A program made the translations under genes and the position numbers. Source: Evansella alkalicola (GTDB taxonomy: Bacteria; Bacillota; Bacilli; Bacillales; Salisediminibacteriaceae). Taken from it: DNA of 64,000 bases. The DNA lies in the NCBI RefSeq assembly GCF_019042735.1, contig NZ_JAHQCR010000087.1:1-64000 (forward strand), read 5' to 3'. This document shows, piece by piece, positions 42,887 through 53,600 of this stretch (positions are counted from its first letter, which is position 1; each line of letters begins with the position of its first letter). The notes under the pieces were generated by a model. That model was not told where the DNA came from and searched no databases. It saw only the letters and a program-made list of their open reading frames with translations.

Positions 42887-44131
42887 TTAAATATGAATTT
42901 TCACAAACTTCCGCTTCCCTACCTGTATGACCAAGTCATTTGTTATTGAGATTACTGTATGAGTGTCTTCAACCTTTTCACCGTTTACTTTAACACCTTT
43001 GTTTTGAATCATTCGTCGTGCTTCACTCTTTGAATTCAACATGTCCAACTCCACCAATAAATCTACGACAGCCACCTCTTTTTTTCCGTCCCACACAATA
43101 GTTGGGATTTCATCAGGCATCGCCCCTTGCTGGAAGACAGAAATAAATCCTTTTTCTGCTTTATCTGCCGCTTCCTCACCATGGTAGATTCGCACAATGG
43201 TCTTCCCTAGTAACATTTTTGCATCACGGGGATGTAACTCACCAGATTCAAGATCAGTCTTTATTTTTGCGAGGTCATCTGGCGAAAAATCAGTGATGAG
43301 TTCAAAGTATTTGACCATTAATTCATCAGGAATTGACATTGCTTTTCCGTAGATATCTTGAGGCTGTTCATCAATACCAATGTAGTTTTTCTTTGATTTA
43401 GACATTTTTTCTACACCGTCTAGCCCCTCCAACAATGGCATAAGCATCGCAACTTGTTTTTCCCTGCCAAACTTTTCTTGGAAATGGCGCCCCATCAATA
43501 TATTGAAATGCTGGTCTGTTCCACCAAGCTCTATGTCACACTCAAGTTCGACTGAATCGTACCCTTGCATTAATGGGTAGAAAAACTCGTGTAGAGATAT
43601 TGGCTTCCCAAGGGCAATCCTTTCTTCAAAGTCGTCCCTTTCCATCAACCTAGCCACTGTAATTTTTCCAGCAAGATTAATTACATCTTCAAAGTTCAAT
43701 TTAGACAACCATTTGGAGTTAAAGTGAAGCTCGACTTTTTCCATATCCATCACTTTCCCAAATTGCTCAAAGTACGTCTTTGCATTGTGCTTCACTTCAT
43801 CATCGGTCAGTTGTTTTCGTGCGACAGATTTTCCTGTAGGGTCACCAATTTTGCCAGTGAAATCTCCAATCAAGAGTTGAATCACGTGCCCATTATCTTG
43901 AAACAGCCTTAGTTTATTTAAAACGACAGTGTGACCTAAATGGACATCGGGTGCAGAAGGATCTAACCCTAATTTGATTTTTAGTGGGCGATTTTTCATT
44001 ATGGATTTTGCCACCTTGACCTCGAGTTCCTCTGATGGAATGATTTCTTGAACTCCTTGCGTGTAAATCTCCATTTGCCTTCTCACTTCAGATAATTGTT
44101 CTTGATTTAGCTGTTCCACTATCGTTTTCAT
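42887..44131 (-). CDS. tyrS: Tyrosyl-tRNA synthetase
   Basis: A 414-residue class I synthetase that charges tRNA-Tyr. LGLDPSAPDVHLGHTVVLNK is the HIGH-type motif, GKIGDPTGKS follows, and EKMSKSKKNYIG is the KMSKS loop. The C-terminal 65 residues (LDMLNSKSEARRMIQNKGVK) form an S4 RNA-binding domain. AGGAG stands about nine bases before the ATG. The sequence type (GLDPSAPDVHLGH) is closer to the TyrZ branch than to the common TyrS of Bacillus. It is controlled by the T-box upstream. Confidence 0.93.
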   Translation of the reverse strand: MKTIVEQLNQEQLSEVRRQMEIYTQGVQEIIPSEELEVKVAKSIMKNRPLKIKLGLDPSAPDVHLGHTVVLNKLRLFQDNGHVIQLLIGDFTGKIGDPTGKSVARKQLTDDEVKHNAKTYFEQFGKVMDMEKVELHFNSKWLSKLNFEDVINLAGKITVARLMERDDFEERIALGKPISLHEFFYPLMQGYDSVELECDIELGGTDQHFNILMGRHFQEKFGREKQVAMLMPLLEGLDGVEKMSKSKKNYIGIDEQPQDIYGKAMSIPDELMVKYFELITDFSPDDLAKIKTDLESGELHPRDAKMLLGKTIVRIYHGEEAADKAEKGFISVFQQGAMPDEIPTIVWDGKKEVAVVDLLVELDMLNSKSEARRMIQNKGVKVNGEKVEDTHTVISITNDLVIQVGKRKFVKIHI

Positions 44132-44145
44132 CTCATATTCCTCCT

Positions 44146-44455
44146 AAAATAAAATAGAAGACCGTTATCTTCATAAAGGGACGTGATACACACGCGGTTC
44201 CACCCTTTTTGAAGATTAACGGTCTTTGTTCTGTTCTTCCACTCATCGAATAACGGCTCGTCCGTCCTTTGAAAAAAATTGTCTGGCTACTGCGGATTCT
44301 TAAAGTTCTCCCTAAGCATCTAGGAGTCTTTCAAAGATGGCATCAAATTTTTTCAAAGGAAGCTCAAGGAATGTAATTCAGAATACCTTTGTATCGATTC
44401 GCAGCTACCATCGACTCTCTGGAACAGGGAGGTATGTCCTACTGGATTTCCTATC
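44146..44455 (-). promoter_or_regulatory. T-box riboswitch, tyrosine specifier UAC
   Basis: On the minus strand a T-box AGGGTGGAACCGCG (44206-44193) lies in a long terminator stem (GAAGACCGTTATCTTC region, 44157-44172 with 44211-44226) followed by CTATTTTATTTT. Stem I shows AGAGAGTCGATGG and the specifier loop GAATTACATTCC, with UAC at 44375-44373, a tyrosine codon matching the tyrS gene. Uncharged tRNA-Tyr should open the terminator. Confidence 0.93.
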
Positions 44456-44487
44456 ATCACTTTTGGTTCATATTCATTTGTTTTATT

Positions 44488-45012
44488 TTAAAAATCATTT
44501 TGTCTGATCATTCGTCTTAATAACTTAGATATATTTTTTTGTTCCTTTTCGGTTAACATAGAGGCAATCTCTATTTCACCTTGATGGAACTTAGGATAGA
44601 GGTCTTCCATTACCTCTTTCCCTTTATTGGTAATGATTACATAAGTTATTCTTCTATCACGCGTATCTGTTTTTCTATAGACAAGTTCTTTCTTTTCTAA
44701 CGTCTTTGTGATGTTACTGATGGTGGCTTTTGACACTGCAGTTAATTCAGCTAACTTCTTTGTCTCTACTGAATTCCAAATCCATAAATCATATAGTATT
44801 GAAAAAGAAGTCCAAGATAGGCCTTGTTTCGAAAGAACCTCTCGTTCCATCTTGTTTTTCAATCCTTGTGCCACTCGATAAATGTTCGTAACAACGGAAA
44901 TAGCATTGTAATTCAGCATATCCATTGGCATTTTAGCCAGTTGATTTATTGTGTCTTTCTCTTCTTGGAGTAATTCTCCCTCATCGTTAAAGGTATAAAC
45001 ACGAACCACCAC
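44488..45012 (-). CDS. MarR-family regulator
   Basis: A 174-residue winged-helix regulator. LSWTSFSILYDLWIWN, ETKKLAELTAVSKATISN and ITKTLEKKELVYRKTDTRDR with RRITYVIIT form the MarR fold. The start is uncertain: GTG at 45012 or 45009 lies almost inside AAAGGTGG, and no later ATG has a ribosome site. It is monocistronic between the WYL gene and the tyrS leader. Its targets are not evident from the sequence. Confidence 0.85.
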   Translation of the reverse strand: MVVRVYTFNDEGELLQEEKDTINQLAKMPMDMLNYNAISVVTNIYRVAQGLKNKMEREVLSKQGLSWTSFSILYDLWIWNSVETKKLAELTAVSKATISNITKTLEKKELVYRKTDTRDRRITYVIITNKGKEVMEDLYPKFHQGEIEIASMLTEKEQKNISKLLRRMIRQNDF

Positions 45013-45122
45013 CTTTGACTATTTATATTGGAATTCATGAGTTGTTTTAAATTGAATTTTCAAAACTGTTAGCTATGAAACGATAATACATGAGAAGGAG
45101 ATGGAATGCAAGGCTTAAATTA

Positions 45123-45189
45123 TTCAGGGACCTGGTCCCGCACAATTTTGTGAACGTTCACAGAATTGTCGGGGACCAGGTCCCTGAAC
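45123..45189 (+). repeat. Nested palindrome repeat, copy 14
   Basis: Complete copy, near-symmetric. It ends five bases before the WYL-regulator stop codon. Confidence 0.92.
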
Positions 45190-45193
45190 TTTT

Positions 45194-46150
45194 TTAGTAT
45201 TTTGCTAGCCAGGTTTGGAGGTTTTGTTTCATTTTTTGGCGGTACTCCACTGGCTCTAGAATTTCTGCTTCTGCACCGTATTGCATGACCCATTGTAGAA
45301 ATTCTCGGTCGTGGTTTAAGGTGACCTCAAATAACAGGCTGCCGTCTTTCTTCTCCGTAAGCACAGGTTTGACAAACAATTCTTCTTCCTTGATATACCT
45401 TGCAATGCTTTTGCTAAACAAGACTTTGAATTTGATTTTCTCTGTGCCTTGGATAATCGACCATGTGTGCTGGAAATACTCCTTCAGATTAAATTCTTGC
45501 TTTGAAAACGTCTGCTCGGTTAGTTCCAGCTCCAAAAACCGACTAAGTCTGAAGGTTAAAAACCTCTGTTTTTCATGACAAAAGGCAATCAAGTAAAACC
45601 TGTGATCGCGCGGGATGAGGTAATATGGATCCAGCGCTCTCTTTGTCGTCACGTTCCTGCTCTGGGTGTGATAGGTGACTTCAATCGTCCGCTCGTTCAT
45701 GATCGCCTGAATTACCTCGGACAGGAAGTTATTGTTTTCGGTCTGATACGCCGGCGTCCCCATTTGAATAATGGACACCATTTTTTGCAGCATGCTCTGA
45801 AGGTCCTTCTTCTCCTTCTGGTGCGTCGCCATCACTTTTTCATACGCCGTGTAAAAATCGGATGGGATAAGATGGCTAATTTGTTCTTGTATTTTCGGCA
45901 GCATGGTAAAGGCGAGGGCTTCGTCCTCTGTCCAATCAAGTGGATACATGGAAAAGTCGCCGATATATTCATACCCTTTGCCATAGCCTTCGTTCATGAT
46001 CGGTATATGCGCAGCGCTCAGGACTTCGAGGTCTCTATATATTGTCCTCGAGGTTGTCTCACATTTCTCAGCAAGCTGTTTGGCAGTAATTCCTGGGTTT
46101 GACTGGATAAGTATAATGATCCGAATGAGGCGGATTAGTCGTTCAGACAT
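45194..46150 (-). CDS. HTH-WYL transcriptional regulator (YafY-like)
   Basis: A 318-residue protein. IILIQSNPGITAKQLAEKCE and TTSRTIYRDLEVLSAAHIPI form the N-terminal winged helix, and the C-terminal half contains the WYL domain (ALDPYYLIPRDHRFYLIAFC, then FRLSRFLELE) that binds nucleic acid or a ligand. The start is ATG 46150, eleven bases after AAGGAG; the ATG at 46171 overlaps this. WYL regulators often respond to DNA damage or phage-linked signals; here no partner gene is adjacent. Confidence 0.88.
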   Translation of the reverse strand: MSERLIRLIRIIILIQSNPGITAKQLAEKCETTSRTIYRDLEVLSAAHIPIMNEGYGKGYEYIGDFSMYPLDWTEDEALAFTMLPKIQEQISHLIPSDFYTAYEKVMATHQKEKKDLQSMLQKMVSIIQMGTPAYQTENNNFLSEVIQAIMNERTIEVTYHTQSRNVTTKRALDPYYLIPRDHRFYLIAFCHEKQRFLTFRLSRFLELELTEQTFSKQEFNLKEYFQHTWSIIQGTEKIKFKVLFSKSIARYIKEEELFVKPVLTEKKDGSLLFEVTLNHDREFLQWVMQYGAEAEILEPVEYRQKMKQNLQTWLAKY

Positions 46151-46235
46151 TTGTAAGATTGCTCCTTTCATACGAAACAGGTTGGAATTATATAACAGAT
46201 TCTACAAATATCCTCAAAATCCCTCCATTCACTAA

Positions 46236-46303
46236 GTTCAGGGACCTGGTCCCGCACAATTCTGTGAACGTTCACAAAATTTTTGGGGACCAGGTCCCTG
46301 AAC
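46236..46303 (+). repeat. Nested palindrome repeat, copy 15
   Basis: Complete copy with an A/T-rich right inner arm (AAAATTTTTGGGG). It lies between divergent genes. Confidence 0.92.
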
Positions 46304-46431
46304 TTTTAATGGTAAAACTTGTGATATGATTTAAGGGGAATACCTTTAGGTCTTTAGGTAAGTTAACTGAGAAATAGTTAAATAGTAAACTATTTAGATA
46401 GTTAGATAGAAAACATAAAGAGGGTGGTTCG

Positions 46432-46893
46432 ATGTTAGTAACTCCACTGGGGCAAGTGAGATTGTTTGTGAATGATGAGGAAATAGAATATACAGTTGTA
46501 CAAGTTGCATTAGATAGAACTTGTCGCAATGTGAGTGGAAGGTATTTAATCCAATACGAATATACAAAAGATGATGGGATTCAAAAAATAAGGTGCTGCT
46601 TGCCTTCGGTAGAGAATCACCACACAATTATTGAAAGTGGCGAAAGGCTTGAAGCCATTTCTTTCTACGACGATTCTACTAAATTAACGATCGGAATAGA
46701 GGCATCATTCGGGCTAGAGTCCGAAGATAGTCTAGACTATAGTGGATCATATTTAAGTAATGGGATTGAGTATGAGACTAACTTAAATACTGTAAACAAA
46801 ATCTTTCAATTTGGAGTTTGCTGGATTCGTCCATTTACAGATTATAATGAGCAGGAAACTTGGTTTGGTGCTGATCCAACCTTAATACGCTGA
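46432..46893 (+). CDS. Hypothetical 153-residue protein
   Basis: I do not recognise it. GAGGGTGG stands before the ATG. It is beta-rich and acidic (TPLGQVRLFVNDEEIEYTVV, RYLIQYEYTKDDGIQKIRC, then SFYDDSTKLTIGIEASFGL), with no signal peptide and no membrane helix. It is followed by palindrome copy 16 and is convergent with the helicase gene. Confidence 0.6.
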   Translation: MLVTPLGQVRLFVNDEEIEYTVVQVALDRTCRNVSGRYLIQYEYTKDDGIQKIRCCLPSVENHHTIIESGERLEAISFYDDSTKLTIGIEASFGLESEDSLDYSGSYLSNGIEYETNLNTVNKIFQFGVCWIRPFTDYNEQETWFGADPTLIR

Positions 46894-46897
46894 AAAA

Positions 46898-46965
46898 GTT
46901 CAGGGACCTGGTCCCGCACAATTCTGTGAACGTTCACAAAACTGTCGGGGACCAGGTCCCTGAAC
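46898..46965 (+). repeat. Nested palindrome repeat, copy 16, probable bidirectional terminator
   Basis: Complete copy between convergent genes. A-runs and T-rich flanks on both sides would allow termination in either direction. Confidence 0.92.
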
Positions 46966-46973
46966 TTTATATT

Positions 46974-49900
46974 TTACTTCACTTCAAAACACTTATCTTC
47001 TTCAATGAAATAAATCTCTGCTTTATGGACTGGTTCACCAGTGAGTTCGTTCCAAATATGGACGTAGCTCTTAATTTGCTCTCCATAGGTCTCAGCTAGT
47101 AGCCTAAGATCGCCCTTCTCCTTTACCCTATCACTCTTGTAATCGACAATGGTCCAGCCATCTTTTTCTTTCATTACTAAATCAATAACTCCAGAGTAGA
47201 GAATAGGGACACCTGCAGTAGCAACAGAGCCATCGACATTAGCAGCACTACTACTAGCATTATTACTACTAACAGCACTGGCAATACCACTAGCCCAGTC
47301 AGTAGTTTCGCCTCCAATACTTCCTCCATCGCTAGCAATCTTCCGATCACCAACCCGTCCACTCTCTTCCCTTTCCGCAGGATAAAGGGTGTGGCCCGGC
47401 TCGATTTTTACACTAAAGGGAACTTCTGGGTATTTCTCTTCAGCTTGACAGATTCTCCCCCATAGTTCCGACCGTTCAAAACGATCAAGTACACGATCGA
47501 TTTCACCTCGTCGTTTCTCAAATTCAGGATAATCTTGTAGAAGTAACTCCACACAAGTTTTCCTATCAACCTCTTCCTTAACGAGGGCTTCTATGAGTTC
47601 ATGAAGCATGGACCCCCACTGCAGGCCGCCCCCTTCTTTACGCACAATGGAGGAAAGCTTTCCTTTATCCACTTGCTCTGTTGGCGTCAGCTGATGATAG
47701 CTCTTCTTCTTCAACCCCAGAGTCCATTCACCTTCGTTTTCCCGTAACGCAATAAGCTCTTCCACGTTCAACTTCCGCTCGACCTCCAACTGCGCCTGCA
47801 TTTCCGCCTGGGAAGGACCTTCCAACAACGCATCCCCCTGATTCCGTTCCCCCTTCCGACCCTGCTCCGCCTCCTCTACATCAGGAATTTCAAGGTGAAG
47901 GGGACTTGCACCGCCATCAACCCCTGCTTTAGCAGCCTGACCATGCTGCACCAATATATTCCAAGGGTTCTTATTGTTCTTACCACTACTGGAGACGACC
48001 AACATATTTTTCGCCCTTGTCGCTGCCACATACACGAGGCGAACTTCCTCCGCATCTAAATATGCAGCTTCTTCAGTAGCATATTCCCCCCAATTAACTG
48101 GCTGGGCGATGATCTCGTTCGTAAACTCGTTCACCGGTTTTATAAATGTAAAGAAGCCTTGGGAGCTGTCCTCTTCCCGCTTAATATGCCTCGCTACCTT
48201 TTTACCTGCGTCCACTTTTTTCATTGAGTGGGCTAGGAAAACTACGGGGGCTTCCAATCCCTTTGCTTTGTGTAAATTCATAATTCGAACTGCATTCTTT
48301 TCTTCTCGAATGCTCAGTTCCTCGTCCACATCCGCTTCCAAAATGGTTTCATACTGGTCGACAATGGTTGCAAAGTCAGATGCACCGCTACTTTCTTTTT
48401 TCCGAATCATTTCAAGCATTTGATAAACGTATCCCGTTTCACTCTTTGGCATCTCACTTGATGCAGCAAAGGCAACTAAGCCTAAATCTTCGATGATTTT
48501 TTCCAAGGCAACGACTGGTGTGTATTTCCTCGTCCAGTAATAATATTTTTGCAGTCGAGAAAGGGCACTCGAGATTTCAGTATGAAAACTAGTGGTACTA
48601 ACACCACTTTCCCCATGAAAACCAGCTTCCTCTTCCGAAGTCTCCGTGCGAAAACCAGCAGTCTCTTCCTCTGTTTCCACGCGAAAACCAGCAGCTCCAC
48701 CCTCTTCCTCAGTTTCCGCGGGAAAACCAGTATCCTCCGTGCCAAAACCAGCACCCCCAGTGCGAAAACTAGCAGCACCCCCGCCCTCTTCCTGCACCAA
48801 ACTCAAACTCTCAGGGACGGTCGCAAACAACTGGAATACGCCGCCAGCCTGTTTGTATTGGAAAAGATCGTTATCGCTCAAGCCGAAAAACAGTCCCTTT
48901 AGCACAGCCGTTAAATAGACTTGATGATCTGGTTGAGCAAGGAGTTTGATGAGCTTGAACAATTCCTGGATCTCCCTAGAATCCTGAAGGGAGGTGCTCC
49001 CTGACATTTCCACAGGAATCCCATAATCCTCTAGCATTCTCGCATAAACATCCATAGAATCCTTATAGCGGATTAAGATCATAAAGTCCTTCGCTTCCGC
49101 TTTCGGAGACACGCCTTGCTTCAGTTCTTTTGGAGTCCTAGCAAGGGTGACATTCCCGTTCACAGCCCAAGCAATATACTTTGCAATCCGCTCCGCCTCC
49201 TCTTTTACCACTTCATCCTTCTTTTTAAATTCCTCTGGTATCTCGAGGATCTTCAAACCTGAAGTATGCGGAGCCTCGTCCTCCCTTACTGTGTCCAAAG
49301 GACGAAACTGTGCTTGATAGGAGTTCCTTTCCTCCGGCATGAGTGGCTGAAAAACAGGGTTCACCGTATCCTTGATGGAGTGTAACGACCGGAAATTCGC
49401 CGTAAGCTCCAGCACCTTGCCATCATGCTCCTCAATTAGCTCCTTTACGAGATTGTACGTATCGATATCTGCCCGACGGAATCGATAAATTGACTGCTTT
49501 GGATCACCTACAACAAACAGGGATCCTTGTCTTGGTATGAGCTTGCGCCAATTTTTTTCCTCCACATTCTCGCCCGTTAAATAAAAAACGATTTCAGCCT
49601 GGATTGGGTCCGTGTCTTGAAACTCATCCACCATTAAGACACGGTATTTTTCTTGAAAGTACGATCGCACCTCCGGGTATTTCCGCAGCATGTCCGATGT
49701 TTTCATCAAGAGGTCTTGAAAGTTCAGCATGGATTGCTGGAGCTTTCTTTTTTCATAGGCAGCTGCAGCGCCCTTCAAAAACTGAATGATGTAGTAGTGA
49801 CAATGCTCCCGCCATTGCTGTAACAAGGGCTGCACCATTCCTTCTGCAAAGTCTTGAAAAACCTCTGTAAAGTGCTTACCATCTTCCTTTGTATTCCACT

Positions 49901-50696
49901 TGTATTGCGTTGCTTTCTTTGGGCTTTCAAAGGGCTTTAGGACGTCCTTTATTTGAAGATCGTCATTTGAATCTATAAACCTTAACCTTCGATTGGCCTG
50001 CCGAATGATTTTTTGCAAAGGATCATAGCCATTTGGTGGTTCTTCATTTGGAACTGCCCGAATGGCCTCTGACAAGATTACTTTCAGCTTGGAAAAAGCA
50101 GGTCGGAAATCTGGACGCTCGGTTTGCACCGTCACCCAGTCCACGTCTGGATAATGAATCAACGTTCCATAGCTGGCCTTTAAATCAAGGGCCGTAATGC
50201 CAATCCGATGGAGATCATCTAACACTTGTTTTTGCGTCAGCTGCAAATCATTTAAATATTCCTCCCAGGCTGCATTCTGCACAAGCTTGTCCTCTAAATC
50301 ATCAAGCTCCTGAAAGTCCGGATCCACATTCCCTTCAATCGGACGCTCCTTCAACAACTTCGCACAGAAGGAATGAATCGTTCCGAGGAAGGTCTGATCC
50401 AAATCGGTAAGAGCGTCGTTGATAAGCTCTTGCTCCCGACTATTGACACTGTTTACATACTTTTCTTCCAAGGCGATTTGAAACCGCTCCTTCAACTCAT
50501 TTGCAGCTTTCCTTGTAAATGTAATGGCAGCGATTTGATTCGCCCTCACTTTCCCTGCAAGAACCGTATTCACCATCCGTTCAACAAGGCTGGTCGTCTT
50601 TCCTGATCCTGCCCCAGCTTCTACTAATATATTATCTTCCAGATTCCCACCGATTTGGTCGCGGTGGGGCTGATCCCTCGGAATGAATTTAGTCAT
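46974..50696 (-). CDS. AddA/RecB-like UvrD helicase-nuclease with low-complexity inserts
   Basis: A 1240-residue protein. Helicase motifs: VEAGAGSGKTTSLVERM (I), ITFTRKAANELKERF (Ia), VLMVDEFQDTDPIQAE (II), VVGDPKQSIYRFRRAD (III), LTANFRS (IV), RIMNLHKAKGLEAPVVFLAH (V), LVYVAATRAKNMLVV (VI). The C-terminal nuclease has GVIDLVMKEKDGWTIVDYKS. Two inserts are unusual: about 75 residues of Gly/Glu/Phe/Arg/Thr repeats (DNA 48575-48805, units like AGFRTETE) and a Ser/Ala/Gly-rich stretch (47205-47390). It overlaps its partner gene by eight bases. The pair should resect double-strand ends or degrade foreign DNA. Confidence 0.85.
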   Translation of the reverse strand: MTKFIPRDQPHRDQIGGNLEDNILVEAGAGSGKTTSLVERMVNTVLAGKVRANQIAAITFTRKAANELKERFQIALEEKYVNSVNSREQELINDALTDLDQTFLGTIHSFCAKLLKERPIEGNVDPDFQELDDLEDKLVQNAAWEEYLNDLQLTQKQVLDDLHRIGITALDLKASYGTLIHYPDVDWVTVQTERPDFRPAFSKLKVILSEAIRAVPNEEPPNGYDPLQKIIRQANRRLRFIDSNDDLQIKDVLKPFESPKKATQYKWNTKEDGKHFTEVFQDFAEGMVQPLLQQWREHCHYYIIQFLKGAAAAYEKRKLQQSMLNFQDLLMKTSDMLRKYPEVRSYFQEKYRVLMVDEFQDTDPIQAEIVFYLTGENVEEKNWRKLIPRQGSLFVVGDPKQSIYRFRRADIDTYNLVKELIEEHDGKVLELTANFRSLHSIKDTVNPVFQPLMPEERNSYQAQFRPLDTVREDEAPHTSGLKILEIPEEFKKKDEVVKEEAERIAKYIAWAVNGNVTLARTPKELKQGVSPKAEAKDFMILIRYKDSMDVYARMLEDYGIPVEMSGSTSLQDSREIQELFKLIKLLAQPDHQVYLTAVLKGLFFGLSDNDLFQYKQAGGVFQLFATVPESLSLVQEEGGGAASFRTGGAGFGTEDTGFPAETEEEGGAAGFRVETEEETAGFRTETSEEEAGFHGESGVSTTSFHTEISSALSRLQKYYYWTRKYTPVVALEKIIEDLGLVAFAASSEMPKSETGYVYQMLEMIRKKESSGASDFATIVDQYETILEADVDEELSIREEKNAVRIMNLHKAKGLEAPVVFLAHSMKKVDAGKKVARHIKREEDSSQGFFTFIKPVNEFTNEIIAQPVNWGEYATEEAAYLDAEEVRLVYVAATRAKNMLVVSSSGKNNKNPWNILVQHGQAAKAGVDGGASPLHLEIPDVEEAEQGRKGERNQGDALLEGPSQAEMQAQLEVERKLNVEELIALRENEGEWTLGLKKKSYHQLTPTEQVDKGKLSSIVRKEGGGLQWGSMLHELIEALVKEEVDRKTCVELLLQDYPEFEKRRGEIDRVLDRFERSELWGRICQAEEKYPEVPFSVKIEPGHTLYPAEREESGRVGDRKIASDGGSIGGETTDWASGIASAVSSNNASSSAANVDGSVATAGVPILYSGVIDLVMKEKDGWTIVDYKSDRVKEKGDLRLLAETYGEQIKSYVHIWNELTGEPVHKAEIYFIEEDKCFEVK

Positions 50697-53600
50697 AGTC
50701 CCGAACCCTCCTTAGCTTATCGATTCCATGAGCCGTCTGGTCCTCTGCCTTGATAGAGAAGGAATCTTTATAGATATGCGGATCACAAACCGTACGATAT
50801 TCGCAAAACTTACAATCATTTTTCGTATCGTCTGTCACTGTGAAATGCCCGTGACTAATAATATCAAGGAGATCTTCGAGGGCCTCAAGAAAACTCTCCC
50901 GCTGATTCTGAGGTCGCATCACGCGCTGCCCCTCCCCCTTAACAGTAGGGAAATAATAGCCACTTTGATGGACTTTCGGTGCTTCTTCAACACCTTTTTG
51001 TTGAAAAATATATTCGAGCGCCAAGGCATAAAGGGTATGCTGAAGCTGGCGTCCACCTTTCAAATACCCATTTTCATCATAGCTGTACGTGCTTCCCGTT
51101 TTATAATCAAGTATGAGGTAGCTCCCGTCATGAAGCTTATCCACCCTGTCGATAAACCCTCGCAAATAGAAGGTTTCACCAGATGGTAGAGTGATAGGCA
51201 CAGCCTCCGTTGCAGCCTCGAGTTCAACGTCCGCCTTCGTCTCCACTTCCGCCTCTTCAGCCTCACCCGTCTTGGCCTCTGCGTCCTTCGCGTCCTCAGT
51301 TCCGTCCTTCATGTTCTCCGCGTCCTCCTCCGCCCCATCTGCCACTTCACTTCTTTTCTTCGTTCCGAATGCCAGCTCGAAATGCTCTGGCACCCCTTCC
51401 TCAGAATACTCCTCCTCCACACTCAAAAATACTCTACACGACTGGAGAAGCTCCTCCTTCTCATACGTATAAACGAGCTCACTTGGCGGGGGAAGGAGCT
51501 CCCGCTGTTCAGCCAAGCAATCTTCCACCACCTGCATCAAGAGGGACTCATGCTCAGATACCTTTGGCTTTTCTCCCCTCGCAGCCAATTCTCGGCTAAA
51601 AATCTCGTAGATTTTATGAAGCAAGCTTCCCCTTTGGGCAGGGTTCAACCATTTGCCCAAATCATACTCTTGCTCGTTTGGCTCTTCTATTTTTAAAACA
51701 TATTTTAAAAAGTACGCATAAGGGCACTTCCCTAATAGCTCAAGCCTCGAACTGGAGAGTATCAGTTCCTTATTTTTTCGCGGATCAAGACTGGAAAGAT
51801 CTCCCGTGATTCTTCCATCAAACGGAGTAAACACATTACTTTCCTTGCCAGCCCGCGCCAGTAGACCCTTTTCTAAATGGGGATGAGCAAGAAAAATTGC
51901 TTCCCTTACTTGGTCATATTCGTTGTTAAACAGCTTGTGAAGCCACCATTCCCCTTCATCAACGGGTGCTTCCAAGTTTTCGGGAATGTAGCCCTTCGTC
52001 TCCCCAAGGGACTCGCGTAACTCCTGAAATTGGGCAAAGGAATTCCCTACTTTTTTCCGATATACTTCAAGAAGGTAGGAAGATGGATGTGCCTCCCTAT
52101 TTTCAATCGGATCAAAGGCAGGATAGCTCAATGTCAGCTGCCCCTCCATCTCAGAAAGGAGCTGGTCCATCATACCCTTTGCTTCTTTCGGATTGTCCTT
52201 CCTTAGGTGAAGCCCATGACTCAATTTCTGCCGTTCCCCATCTAGGAGAATAGGATCTTCCTTTATTTGCCCTGGAAAACGCTGTGCGTCCAACCCAACT
52301 AAGAAAGTATAAGGTCGCTGCGTCCACACCCCATTTTTATAAGACGTGACATGAATGTGTCCTGGGCTTGGTTGAGAGGCACCAACACTCAACCCTTCCA
52401 TCATTTCTGAAAAAAGAAGTCGGCACTCTTCGAAGCTTTTTGCATCTCCTAACTCAGTAAGCACTTCAAGCTCGTGAACGATTTTCTCCTTCGCGGCTTT
52501 ATCCAATGGATCTTTGTCTGGACTATATTTTTCCAAAATAGACTTAAGGGTCTGCGCTAATTCTCCGTAGGAAATGGGTTCCTGTGTCCTTGCATGGGCG
52601 ACATCTCGTGGGAACTCGCCAATAAAGATTTCGAACCAATTTTTTAACCATGCAAATTCCTCTCGCAGCTTAAACTGATAACTTTCCTCAGGCTGAGTCA
52701 TTTTCTCGAGTTGCTCATCTAAACGTGTGAGTTTTGCCTGGAGGAGTGACGTGTAGTTGTCCAATCCCCAACTAATCTCCGCGTCCCTCAATCGAGATAT
52801 CATTCTCGTCGAAGAAGGCCCCTCTTCTTTGATTCGAAGATGACCTTGCTGAAGTAACCGAACAAAATCTGTTAGCTGAAAATCATTCCTAATCCACTGT
52901 AACAAGCCAAGGAATAACTGGGCTGGAGCAGTATTTCTAATGTTAACCCCTTGACCGAATGTCACAGGAATTTGATGGCGATTAGCGAGATCATAGAAAA
53001 GCTGCGTGTATGGCTCCTTTGAAGTGTAAAGAATGGTGACTTGATCAAATGGAAGCTTCTCCTTTTTGATTTGACGAAGCACTTCCCTCACTTCGTTATT
53101 CTCCCCATTCGCCTGAAACATGGAAATGCCCAACTGCTTATTAATATCCGCCTTGTCGATTTGTGTTTCTCGTAAATTTAAGCACCGTTCATCAACGTTC
53201 ACTAGCGTCTGTAGCAATTCCTCCTCTAGTGGGTGAAACTTTTCATGTTGGATTGCAATATAAACCACCTTCGATCGATTTGACTTCCCTTTTTCAATGG
53301 CAATTCGAAGCATATCGCTGTAATCAACGTAACGATTTTTCGTAATCATTTCTTCATAGGCAGAAAAAATGTGTTGCAAATCCTCTGCCTTGTTTTTACT
53401 AATAAAAGCCTCTGGCAATAAATCATTAGGCCTTAACCCTGAGAGTTTCAATTCTAAGATAGCTTGGTGAATGGAGCGAATCACCCCTGGCGTAACCTCA
53501 AGCTCATAGAAGTATTTCAACTCCCCACGATCTTTGGCAGACTCAAAGCAAGATAATATATAATGCCTAGCTAAAACAGGGGGAATGGCCTTTAGGGTAT

